Position numbers and translations under genes: made by a program. The notes under the pieces were generated by a model that saw only the letters and a list, made by a program, of their open reading frames with translations, did not search any database and was not told the DNA's origin. Of a stretch of 64,000 nt of DNA, positions 41,177 through 50,760 are shown in pieces (the stretch's first letter is position 1; each line of letters starts with the position of its first letter). Source of the stretch: Alphaproteobacteria bacterium (lineage in GTDB: Bacteria; Pseudomonadota; Alphaproteobacteria; Puniceispirillales; Puniceispirillaceae); contig RGCC01000001.1 of the NCBI GenBank assembly GCA_009919335.1, positions 1 to 64,000 on the forward strand, given 5' to 3'.

Positions 41177-41504
41177 GATCCATCCTGACCAGACAGGTTA
41201 ACGTAAATGATATGACTCGGGTGGATGCACCCGGCCAAACCTTCGATGATAGAGATGATGGGCTTGTTTGCGATGAAATTCAAGGCTTGAGCTTGGCTTC
41301 ATTTCAGTCATGGCCGGTGGCAAGTCAGATTTTACGGCGAAAAAGGGAAAAAAGTTAAAAATTATAGCGACAGGCTGCCGCATGGGGCTTTTCTATTCAG
41401 CCCAAACAGTCTAAACAAATCCGGTTCGGTGGGTAGGTCTGTCGCCTGTGCCACCTGACCAGATGATTTTGAACGACAGATGACGAATTTTGGGAGAGGA
41501 ATCC
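41177..41504. other. Divergent intergenic region between tldD and coxB
   Basis: This 328-base region should hold the promoters for tldD and the cytochrome oxidase operon. An AT-rich stretch at about 41339-41384 (GGGAAAAAAGTT, AAAAATTATAG) is the best promoter candidate for coxB. No clear -35/-10 pair, operator or gene is visible. Confidence 0.4.
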
Positions 41505-42398
41505 ATGCCAATTTTGGCCAAATTCAATGCGCTACTCGCGCAGTTTCTTTCGGGACGCAAGGCAGCTAAACTCGCCGGTGTTTTATGTGGTGGTGTTGCG
41601 CTGGCTTTGAGTGCGACTGGCGCGGCTATGGCAGCAGCGCCCGTGCCGTGGCAGATGGATCTACAGCCACCGGCGGGATCACTCGCTGAGATGGCGACTG
41701 ACCTGCATAATCTATTGCTGGTGGTCATAACGCTCATTTCGCTGTTTGTCCTCGCTTTGCTGATTTATGTCGGTGTGCGTTTCCGTGCGAGCCGTAACCC
41801 AAACCCGTCAAAGACATCGCATCACACCGTGATCGAAATCCTGTGGACGGTCATTCCGGTTCTGATCCTTGTTGGCATTGCGGTTCCGTCATTCCGTTTG
41901 CTCTATTACATGGACCGCACAAACGAAACCGATATGGTGATCAAGGTTACTGGGAATCAGTGGTACTGGAACTACAGCTACCCCGACGAAGGCATCGCCT
42001 TTGACAGCTATATGGTGGATGAGGCTGATCTAAAGCCCGGCCAGCCGCGCCTATTGACCGTCGACAACCCGATGGTCGTGCCAGAAGGCACCCGGATCAA
42101 ACTGCTGATCACCGGTAATGACGTGATGCATTCGTTCTTTGTGCCGTCACTTGCAGTGCAGATTTACGCCTTTATCGGCCGCACGAACGAAGCCTGGATT
42201 GACGTGCCGGTTGGCGGCCAGACCTATTACGGCCAATGCAACCAGATTTGCGGCGTAAACCACGCCTATATGCCGATCGAGGTAAAGGCCCTGCCAAAGG
42301 CTGAATACGCCGCTTGGCTGGCCAATGCCAAAAAAGAATTTGCGTCGAACGAGGTCGTTCCTGCGCAAACAGAAGTTACTTTGGCATCAGCCAAATAA
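41505..42398 (+). CDS. coxB: Cytochrome c oxidase subunit II
   Basis: Subunit II accepts electrons from cytochrome c through its CuA centre. The 297-residue protein has a signal peptide (cleavage probably after GAAMAA, about residue 45), two transmembrane helices (residues about 65-130) and a periplasmic cupredoxin domain. The aromatic GNQWYWNYSYPD and the CuA ligands in GQCNQICGVNHAYMPIEV (C-x3-C-x3-H-x2-M) are complete. The upstream His of the centre lies in VMHSFFVPS. GGGAGAGGA precedes the ATG. It starts the operon coxB-coxA-ctaB-small ORF-ctaG-coxC. Confidence 0.97.
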   Translation: MPILAKFNALLAQFLSGRKAAKLAGVLCGGVALALSATGAAMAAAPVPWQMDLQPPAGSLAEMATDLHNLLLVVITLISLFVLALLIYVGVRFRASRNPNPSKTSHHTVIEILWTVIPVLILVGIAVPSFRLLYYMDRTNETDMVIKVTGNQWYWNYSYPDEGIAFDSYMVDEADLKPGQPRLLTVDNPMVVPEGTRIKLLITGNDVMHSFFVPSLAVQIYAFIGRTNEAWIDVPVGGQTYYGQCNQICGVNHAYMPIEVKALPKAEYAAWLANAKKEFASNEVVPAQTEVTLASAK

Positions 42399-44003
<1,605 letters not shown>

Positions 44004-44037
44004 GGTAGGGCATAGCCCGTTTTTGAAAGGCATTTTG

Positions 44038-44967
44038 ATGGCTGTTACATCAAACCAGCACATGATCAACGACACCGACGGCTTGTTTGAGCCGTCGGTT
44101 GCCGATTTTTGGTCACTGTTGAAACCACGGGTGATGAGCCTGGTCATTTTCACAGGCTTTGCTGGCATGTATGTGGCACCGGGTGCCGTGCATCCGTTGG
44201 TGTTTGCGATCTCGCTGTTTGCGATTGCCGCCGGGGCGGGTGCGTCGGGTGCAATCAATCAATGGTATGACCGTGATATCGACGCGATCATGACCCGCAC
44301 CAAAACCCGGCCTATTCCAGCCGGTGTTATGGCGCCTGCCGAAGCGCTGACCATGGGTTTGGTTATCTCGGCGCTATCTGTTTTGTTGCTTGGTCTTGCG
44401 GCAAATTGGCTGGCCGCGGGGCTGCTTGCCTTTACCATTTTCTTTTATGCTGTTGTCTATACTGTCTGGCTAAAGCGCAGTACACCGCAAAACATCGTTA
44501 TCGGCGGTGCGGCGGGCGCCTTGCCACCCGTGATTGGCTGGGCCGCGGTTACCGGCAGCCTGTCAATCGAGCCATTGTTACTATTTGCCATTATCTTTAT
44601 GTGGACACCGCCGCATTTCTGGGCGCTGGCACTGGTTAAAAATGACGATTATAAGGCCGCTAATGTGCCGATGCTGCCGGTCGTGGCGGGGGCCTTGGAA
44701 ACACGTCGTCAGATTGTAATCTATGCGGTTCTGCTGGCACCACTGGCCGTTGTGCCGTCATTTATTGGTATGGCGTCTGTCGGTTATGGCGTTATTGCCA
44801 GCATCGCTGGAGCGCTGTTTGTTGGGATGAGCGTGCACCTATATAAAACCGGCGATCACAAACACGCAATGCGCCTGTTTGCCTATTCAATCTTGTATCT
44901 GTTCCTGCTGTTCCTAGGGCTGGTGATTGACCATGCTATTCTTGGCTATCTGGCGGGAGCGGCCTGA
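44038..44967 (+). CDS. ctaB: Protoheme IX farnesyltransferase
   Basis: CtaB (heme O synthase) adds farnesyl to heme B for the oxidase. The 309-residue UbiA-family protein has about nine transmembrane segments. The Mg-binding motifs are [19 protein letters not shown] and [14 protein letters not shown]. The start is the ATG preceded by AAAGG. The open frame extending back to 43873 lies within coxA and is not coding. Its stop overlaps the 47-residue ORF (ATGA-type overlap). ctaA, for heme A, is not in the window. Confidence 0.95.
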   Translation: MAVTSNQHMINDTDGLFEPSVADFWSLLKPRVMSLVIFTGFAGMYVAPGAVHPLVFAISLFAIAAGAGASGAINQWYDRDIDAIMTRTKTRPIPAGVMAPAEALTMGLVISALSVLLLGLAANWLAAGLLAFTIFFYAVVYTVWLKRSTPQNIVIGGAAGALPPVIGWAAVTGSLSIEPLLLFAIIFMWTPPHFWALALVKNDDYKAANVPMLPVVAGALETRRQIVIYAVLLAPLAVVPSFIGMASVGYGVIASIAGALFVGMSVHLYKTGDHKHAMRLFAYSILYLFLLFLGLVIDHAILGYLAGAA

Positions 44968-45110
44968 TGGAACGTCGCCGCCAGCCAAAGACCGCAACCG
45001 AAATGCAGCAGATGCGCAAAAAGCGTAATCTTGCGCTGCTTGCGGTAATTGGCGGATTGGTTCTGCTGTTTTATGTGCTGACCTTGGTAAAGATTGGCGG
45101 TGCAACATGA
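44967..45110 (+). CDS. Small membrane protein in the cytochrome oxidase operon (47 aa)
   Basis: The ATG at 44967 overlaps the ctaB stop by one base, and the stop overlaps the ctaG start by four (ATGA). This is a tightly coupled reading frame of 47 codons. It has a basic N-terminus ([14 protein letters not shown]) and a single hydrophobic helix (LALLAVIGGLVLLFYVLTL), so it is probably an N-in, C-out single-pass protein. Small proteins of this kind occur between ctaB and ctaG in many alphaproteobacteria (CoxF-like), with presumed roles in oxidase assembly. The function here is inferred only from position. Confidence 0.8.
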   Translation: MERRRQPKTATEMQQMRKKRNLALLAVIGGLVLLFYVLTLVKIGGAT

Positions 45111-45685
45111 TCGCGCCATCCAGCATGGCCGCACCGAACGGTAATCGCCGCACCTTGGCCATTTTGGGTATTCTGGTGGCGGGTATGGTTGGCCTATCCT
45201 ATGCATCAGTGCCGCTTTATGAGCTGTTTTGCAAAGTGACCGGCTATGGCGGCACGACGCAGGTTGCCGATCAAAGCTCTAGTCAGATTGTGGCTGATTA
45301 TCCGGTTGATGTGCGCTTTGATGCGAATGTGAACCCGTCATTGAACTGGAAATTTGTTCCAGTTGATCGGAAAGTAACGTTAAATCCGGGTGAGGAAGTG
45401 GTCATTAATTACCGCGCCACAAATATGGGCGATGTGCCCAGCACCGGCACCTCTACATTCAATGTAACGCCGGTCAAAGCGGGCCCATTTTTTATGAAGC
45501 TGGATTGTTTTTGTTTTATCGAACAGACATTACAGCCCGGAGAATCTGTCGACATGCCAGTACGGTTTTTTGTCGACCCAGAAATTGTGACGGATGAAAA
45601 TGCTAATGACATTCGGGAAATAACCCTGTCATACACATTTTTCCCGGCACTTGAGAGCAACTCGGCTAAGAGTCGCACGCAATAA
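45107..45685 (+). CDS. ctaG: Cytochrome c oxidase assembly protein CtaG/Cox11
   Basis: CtaG (Cox11) delivers copper to the CuB site of subunit I. The 192-residue protein has one N-terminal transmembrane helix (residues about 22-44, ASVPLYELFC) and a periplasmic immunoglobulin-like domain. The copper-binding motif is CFCFIEQTLQPGE (residues about 126-138). The conserved Cys just after the helix (LFCKVTGYGG) is also present. It is coupled to the 47-aa gene. Confidence 0.96.
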   Translation: MIAPSSMAAPNGNRRTLAILGILVAGMVGLSYASVPLYELFCKVTGYGGTTQVADQSSSQIVADYPVDVRFDANVNPSLNWKFVPVDRKVTLNPGEEVVINYRATNMGDVPSTGTSTFNVTPVKAGPFFMKLDCFCFIEQTLQPGESVDMPVRFFVDPEIVTDENANDIREITLSYTFFPALESNSAKSRTQ

Positions 45686-45739
45686 TCGAGGAGAGGTGGC
45701 TGGATAAAACATTACCAGCCAGATTTTGAGGAGACGAAC

Positions 45740-46525
45740 ATGAGTGGTGCAAATAAACACCCCTATCATCTAGTAGAAGCAAGCCCATGGCCAGCGGTCG
45801 GGTCGGCCGCAGCCTTTACCGCGGCAGTTGGCGGTGTCATGTATATGCATGAAGTGGCCTATGGAGTTGCTGTTTTGGGACTTGGATTTGCGCTGGTTTT
45901 GGCAACCATGTTCATGTGGTGGCGCGACATTATCCGCGAGGCCGAATATCAGGGACACCATACGCCGATCGTTCAGATTGGTATGCGTTACGGCATGATG
46001 CTGTTCATCACGTCAGAAGTGATGTTCTTTGTCGCGTTTTTCTGGGCGTTCTTTGATCGCGCCATTTATCCGAATGACGGGGTATGGCCGCCAGAAGGCA
46101 TCATCACTTTTGATCCGTTTGACCTGCCATTGATCAACACATTGGTTTTGCTTTTATCGGGGTGTACAGTCACATGGGCGCATCATGCGTTACAGCATGG
46201 CAACCGTAAGGATTTCATGACCGGCCTTGCTATGACCATTGTGCTGGGCGCGCTTTTCACCGGCTTGCAGGCGCTTGAATACAGCCATGCAGAGTTTGGG
46301 TTTACCGATGGTATTTATCCGTCAGTCTTTTACATGGCGACCGGATTTCATGGCTTTCATGTTCTTGTTGGTACGTTGTTTCTGGCAGTCTGCTGGTTCC
46401 GTGGCCGTGCTGGTCATTTTACTGCTGATCAGCATTTTGGATTTGAGGCTGCGGCATGGTACTGGCACTTTGTCGACGTTGTTTGGCTGTTCCTGTTTGC
46501 CGCCGTTTACTGGTGGGGTGGTTGA
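45740..46525 (+). CDS. coxC: Cytochrome c oxidase subunit III
   Basis: A 261-residue protein with seven transmembrane helices that stabilises the subunit I oxygen channel. Landmarks are HPYHLVEASPWP at the N-terminus, GMMLFITSEVMFFVAFFWAFF, and FGFEAAAWYWHFVDVVWLFLF at the end, the most conserved part of the family. A weak hairpin with a T5 tract at 46583-46615 follows (GGCGC/GCGCC) and may reduce read-through into surf1. Confidence 0.96.
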   Translation: MSGANKHPYHLVEASPWPAVGSAAAFTAAVGGVMYMHEVAYGVAVLGLGFALVLATMFMWWRDIIREAEYQGHHTPIVQIGMRYGMMLFITSEVMFFVAFFWAFFDRAIYPNDGVWPPEGIITFDPFDLPLINTLVLLLSGCTVTWAHHALQHGNRKDFMTGLAMTIVLGALFTGLQALEYSHAEFGFTDGIYPSVFYMATGFHGFHVLVGTLFLAVCWFRGRAGHFTADQHFGFEAAAWYWHFVDVVWLFLFAAVYWWGG

Positions 46526-46644
46526 TCATCAACCGCTTCAGGCATAATGTCTGCAGCTAGAATTTTAAAAAATCGGGGTGTCGGCGCTAGGGTAAATACG
46601 CGCTGGCGCCCTTTTTGACATGGCGATGCCATGAAGGTATGACA

Positions 46645-47376
46645 ATGAAATTCCGCCCGTTTCTATGGTTGACGATTGTATCCCTGCCAGCATTGTTGGT
46701 GTTAGTTGGGCTTGGATCATGGCAGTTGCAGCGACTGCAGTGGAAAAATGACCTGATTTCCAGCTTTGAGGCACGTGCGGCCGCCCCCGCCATCGCGGTT
46801 CCGGCGGCAGATGCCGGCCTTGACGATGTTGAATTTCGGCGGCTGTCACTTGAGGGCGCGTTTCTGCATGATCGGGAAATATTCCTGACCGGTCGCACCT
46901 ATGAAGGCAATGCCGGCTTTCATGTCGTAACACCATTTAAACTGGATGATGGACGGTTGATCCTGATCAATCGTGGTTGGGTATCTGAAGATTACCGTGA
47001 TCCGGCCAAACGCAGCTTTTCGCAAATTAATGGGAAAACCTCGGTTGCCGGGATTTTGCGCCGTCCGGGGGTTAAAGGCTATTTTGTTCCGGAAAACGAG
47101 CCTGATAACGGCTTTTGGTTTACCCTAATCCCCGGCCAGATCAACCAGCATCTGGGGCTGGACGCTGCCGCTATCAACGCATTTTATGCCGATGCTGTGC
47201 GCACCTCAGACGTTGTGACATTGCCAATTGCGGCCAAGACAAAGCTGAATTTGAGGAATGCCCACCTCAGTTATGCGTTAACATGGTATGGTATTGCGCT
47301 GGCCTTAATCGGGGTATACATCGCGTTCCATTATCAGGCGGGACGGTTGCAATTCAAACGCGGCCAAAAGGATTAG
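46645..47376 (+). CDS. surf1: SURF1 family protein
   Basis: SURF1 assists heme a insertion into subunit I. The 243-residue protein has one transmembrane helix at each end (residues about 8-30 and 212-232), with the family's LGSWQLQRLQWK after the first helix and NRGWVSEDYRDP in the periplasmic domain. LSYALTWYGIALALI is the second helix. AAGG lies seven bases before the chosen ATG (46645). An ATG two codons earlier (46639) is also possible. Confidence 0.92.
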   Translation: MKFRPFLWLTIVSLPALLVLVGLGSWQLQRLQWKNDLISSFEARAAAPAIAVPAADAGLDDVEFRRLSLEGAFLHDREIFLTGRTYEGNAGFHVVTPFKLDDGRLILINRGWVSEDYRDPAKRSFSQINGKTSVAGILRRPGVKGYFVPENEPDNGFWFTLIPGQINQHLGLDAAAINAFYADAVRTSDVVTLPIAAKTKLNLRNAHLSYALTWYGIALALIGVYIAFHYQAGRLQFKRGQKD

Positions 47377-47378
47377 AA

Positions 47379-48788
47379 ATGGATTATATCAGCACGCGTG
47401 GACAAGATGGCCCCCTAGGGTTTGAGCAGGCGCTATTAAGCGGTCTGGCCCGCGATGGTGGTCTTTATCTGCCGGTGGAATGGCCGCGTTTCAGTTCGGA
47501 CGAAATCGCCGCGATGAGAGGCCTTTCTTATGCCGATCTTGCGGGCAGGATCATGGCACCATTTTGCGATGGCGAAATCAGCGAAGCAGAATTAAGTGCG
47601 ATGGCCGCTGATGCCTATGCGGCGTTTGATCATCCGGCAATCGCACCATTGGTGCAGCTAAATGACAATATTCACATATTAGAGCTGTTTCACGGCCCAA
47701 CGATTGCCTTTAAAGATTATGCGATGCAGTTTTTGGCGCGTGCTTTTGACCGGGCATTGGCCAAGAAGAACCAGCATGCGGTCATTCTCGGCGCAACCAG
47801 TGGCGATACTGGTTCGGCCGCACTTGAGGCATTTCAGGGGCGCAAATCGGTAGATGTGTTTATTCTGTTTCCCGATGGCCGCGTATCGCCGGTACAACAA
47901 CGCCAGATGACATCGGTGATTGCTGATGGCGCTTTTGCGGTTTCGGTAAAAGGTGATTTTGACGATTGTCAGGCACTTGTCAAAACCCTGTTTAACGATC
48001 ATCAATTCCGTGATGCGGTTAACCTGTCAGCGGTCAATTCGATTAACTGGGCGCGGTTAATGCCGCAGATTGTCTATTATTTCTCATCGGCATTGGCTCT
48101 GGGTGCGCCCGAACAGAAAGTCGCATTTTCGGTGCCGACCGGCAATTTTGGCAATGTCTTTGCGGGCTATGCTGCGGTGCAAATGGGGCTGCCGATCGAA
48201 CGTCTGATCGTCGCGTCAAACCAAAACGACATTCTGCCACGGTTTTTCGAGGCCGGAACAATGGCGCGTGAGGCCGTTGTGCCGTCGCTGAGCCCATCAA
48301 TGGATATTCAGGTTTCGAGCAATTTTGAGCGGTTGTTGTTCGAACTGCTCGGCCGTGACGGCAGCAGGACAGCATCGGTGATGCATGACTTTGCGACGAC
48401 TGGCCAGTTCAGCCTTGATAATGATGTTATGGCCGGGGCTCATCGCCTTTTTTCTGCCTATCGGTTGGATGATGCTGGCACAATTGCCGAGATTGCCACG
48501 ACCGCGAAAAATGATGGCATGGTTCTTGACCCCCATAGTGCGGTGGGGCTGTCGGCGGCGCGGCGCGCTCATGCGGATGGCACGGTGCCAACAGATATAC
48601 CGATTATCAGCCTCGCTTGTGCGCATCCGGCAAAATTTGAAACTGCGGTTGAAACCGCCACCGGCGAAAAGCCTGTTTTGCCGCCGCATATGGCTGACCT
48701 GATGACAAGACCCGAACAGATGCAGACCGTCGCCGCCGATGCAGATGCGGTAAAGGCACTGGTGCTGGCACGAAAGCGAAGCGCATGA
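47379..48788 (+). CDS. thrC: Threonine synthase
   Basis: ThrC converts O-phosphohomoserine to threonine, using pyridoxal phosphate. The 469-residue protein shows the PLP lysine in LFHGPTIAFKDYAMQFLA (residues about 102-119), the phosphate-binding loop GATSGDTGSAALE and FSVPTGNFGNVFAGY. The matching homoserine kinase gene (thrB) is at 54.1-55.1 kb on the other strand. It begins two bases after surf1, with AAAAGGA as its ribosome binding site. Open reading upstream of the ATG lies in surf1. Confidence 0.95.
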   Translation: MDYISTRGQDGPLGFEQALLSGLARDGGLYLPVEWPRFSSDEIAAMRGLSYADLAGRIMAPFCDGEISEAELSAMAADAYAAFDHPAIAPLVQLNDNIHILELFHGPTIAFKDYAMQFLARAFDRALAKKNQHAVILGATSGDTGSAALEAFQGRKSVDVFILFPDGRVSPVQQRQMTSVIADGAFAVSVKGDFDDCQALVKTLFNDHQFRDAVNLSAVNSINWARLMPQIVYYFSSALALGAPEQKVAFSVPTGNFGNVFAGYAAVQMGLPIERLIVASNQNDILPRFFEAGTMAREAVVPSLSPSMDIQVSSNFERLLFELLGRDGSRTASVMHDFATTGQFSLDNDVMAGAHRLFSAYRLDDAGTIAEIATTAKNDGMVLDPHSAVGLSAARRAHADGTVPTDIPIISLACAHPAKFETAVETATGEKPVLPPHMADLMTRPEQMQTVAADADAVKALVLARKRSA

Positions 48789-50047
48789 CAACAACAGTAA
48801 CGGTACTTGGTAACGGTCTGAAAATCGCCACACGGGCAATGCCGCACACTGCCACCTTGTCAGTTGGGATATGGGTTAATGCCGGTGCGCGCGATGAGGG
48901 CGATAACGAACAGGGTATTGCCCATATGCTGGAACATATGGCGTTCAAAGGCACCAAACGGCGTGACGCGCAGACGATCGCGACCGAGGTCGAAAATGTC
49001 GGCGGTTATATGAACGCCCACACAAGCCGCGAGGAAACCGCTTATTATTTACGGCTGCTGCCCGAGCATCTCGATCTGGGTGTCGATATTCTTGCCGATA
49101 TCCTGACCGAATCGACCCTGCCCGAATTGGAAATTGAACGCGAGCGCGGTGTCATCATTCAGGAAATAGGGCAATCGCTTGATACACCGGATGATCTGGT
49201 GTTCGATTTGTTTGCCGCGGCCTGTTACGAAGGCCATACATTGGGACGCCCCATTCTGGGAACGGTTGATAGTGTCTCGGCATTTCAGCAGCAGGATTTA
49301 GACGCATTTTTGCGCCGTCATTATGGTGCCGGGCAAATGCTGGTTTGTGCTGCTGGGGCGGTTGATCATGATGATCTTGTGCGCCGGATTGAACAACGGC
49401 TTGGTCATATCGGTAATGCCACATCGGCGGTTCGCCACGCCGCGCCTTGGGGTGGTGGCCGCAAGCTGGCAACGCGCGAGCTTGAGCAGTCACATATCGT
49501 CTTTGGTCTGCCTGCTAAAATTGACACAATGGCCGACCGGTTTTCACTGATGGCGCTATCGACCCTTTATGGCGGCGGAATGTCATCGCGGTTATTTCAG
49601 CAGGTTCGTGAAAAACGCGGGCTGTGCTATTCGATTTTTTCATTTTCCCAATTGCATTCAGATGGCGGCAGCTTTTCTGTTTATGCAGGTACATCAGCCG
49701 GTCAGGTTGATGAGATGTTATCAGTCTGTGCGGCTGAGTTAGCGTCGGTCGCAGGCGGCGTGGGTGATGATGAGGTGGCGCGCGCAAAGGCCCAAATCCG
49801 CGCCAATCTATTGATGAGCCGCGAGTCTGTTTCGGGCTGTAGTGATGCGCTTGCGCGTCAAATCATGCTGTTTGGACGCCCGCAATCTGATGCGGAATTG
49901 CTGGAGGCTATTGACCAGATAGATGCCAAGCAGATTGCCACGATGGCCGCCAATCTCATTGCTGGCGGCACACCAGCGATAGCATGTGTTGGGCCGTCTT
50001 CGAAAGTTATGTCAAATGCTGATCTGGCGGCGCGGCTTGCGGCCTAG
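48785..50047 (+). CDS. M16-family zinc peptidase (processing-peptidase-like)
   Basis: A 420-residue insulinase-family protein with the inverted zinc motif HMLEHMAFKGT (H-x-x-E-H, residues about 48-58) and the downstream Glu in SREETAYYL. The second half (GGGMSSRLFQQVREKRGLCYSI) matches the R/Y-containing pair of the mitochondrial processing peptidase beta subunit. Such genes lie next to thrC in many alphaproteobacteria. The substrate is unknown. There is no signal peptide. It overlaps thrC by four bases and shares CTAG with the convergent algH stop. Confidence 0.92.
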   Translation: MTTTVTVLGNGLKIATRAMPHTATLSVGIWVNAGARDEGDNEQGIAHMLEHMAFKGTKRRDAQTIATEVENVGGYMNAHTSREETAYYLRLLPEHLDLGVDILADILTESTLPELEIERERGVIIQEIGQSLDTPDDLVFDLFAAACYEGHTLGRPILGTVDSVSAFQQQDLDAFLRRHYGAGQMLVCAAGAVDHDDLVRRIEQRLGHIGNATSAVRHAAPWGGGRKLATRELEQSHIVFGLPAKIDTMADRFSLMALSTLYGGGMSSRLFQQVREKRGLCYSIFSFSQLHSDGGSFSVYAGTSAGQVDEMLSVCAAELASVAGGVGDDEVARAKAQIRANLLMSRESVSGCSDALARQIMLFGRPQSDAELLEAIDQIDAKQIATMAANLIAGGTPAIACVGPSSKVMSNADLAARLAA

Positions 50048-50664
50048 GCATTGCCAGCTTCGCTAACATAATGTGCAGGATCAACGCCAAGCATTGCATA
50101 GGCCTTGTCCCACATATCATCACTATTGATGCCGAATAACAGATGGCTGCTTGCTGGCAGGTTCAACCACACATTGGCAGCCATTTCCTGTTCTAACTGG
50201 CCGGCGTGCCATCCGGCATAGCCAAGCGAAACAATAGAATGTTGCGGGCCAGTGCCGCTGATGATGTCACGAAGGATATTCACACTTGAGGTCAGGCCGA
50301 TATCATGGGTAAGGGCAACACTTTCAGGCCGCATATGATCTTGTGAATGCAGCACAAACCCGCGCGTAGTATCAACCGGCCCGCCAATATAGACCGGCTG
50401 ATCACCATGAAAGCGCGGCGTCTCCATTTCCAATGTTTTGCAGAGGCGCGCAAGGTCAAGCTGGTCAGTTTTCCGGTTGATCACGACGCCCATTGCCGCG
50501 CTTTGGTCATGCTGGCACATCATGATGACACTATGTTGAAAGCGGCTATCGTCGATATGGGGGCTGGCGAGGAGAAGCTGGCCTTGCAGGCTGGCGGCAG
50601 TCCTAAAGCGTGCCGCATAATGCAAAGGATCACCTTTCTGGCTTGTATCTTTTCTCGCCGTCAT
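50044..50664 (-). CDS. YqgE/AlgH family protein
   Basis: A 206-residue protein of the DUF179 (YqgE/AlgH) family, with QLLLASPHIDDSRFQHSVIMMC at the start and GYAGWHAGQLEQEM near the C-terminus (residues about 150-163). The family is widespread and its biochemical role is not established; AlgH was named from alginate regulation in Pseudomonas. No alginate gene is here. It is convergent with the M16 peptidase gene (4-base overlap) and divergent from the DsbD-like gene. Confidence 0.9.
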   Translation of the reverse strand: MTARKDTSQKGDPLHYAARFRTAASLQGQLLLASPHIDDSRFQHSVIMMCQHDQSAAMGVVINRKTDQLDLARLCKTLEMETPRFHGDQPVYIGGPVDTTRGFVLHSQDHMRPESVALTHDIGLTSSVNILRDIISGTGPQHSIVSLGYAGWHAGQLEQEMAANVWLNLPASSHLLFGINSDDMWDKAYAMLGVDPAHYVSEAGNA

Positions 50665-50760
50665 TATCTACATTAGACAGCAATCCCATCACAGGTAAAG
50701 CAAAACCATGTCACACCAGATTACGCCTTGGCCGCAGCTGATATGGATTTGGATTAAAAA

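Noticed and set aside
41198-41383. 61-codon open frame between tldD and coxB
   Set aside because: No ribosome binding site and no recognisable features. The region is better explained as the promoter region of tldD and coxB.
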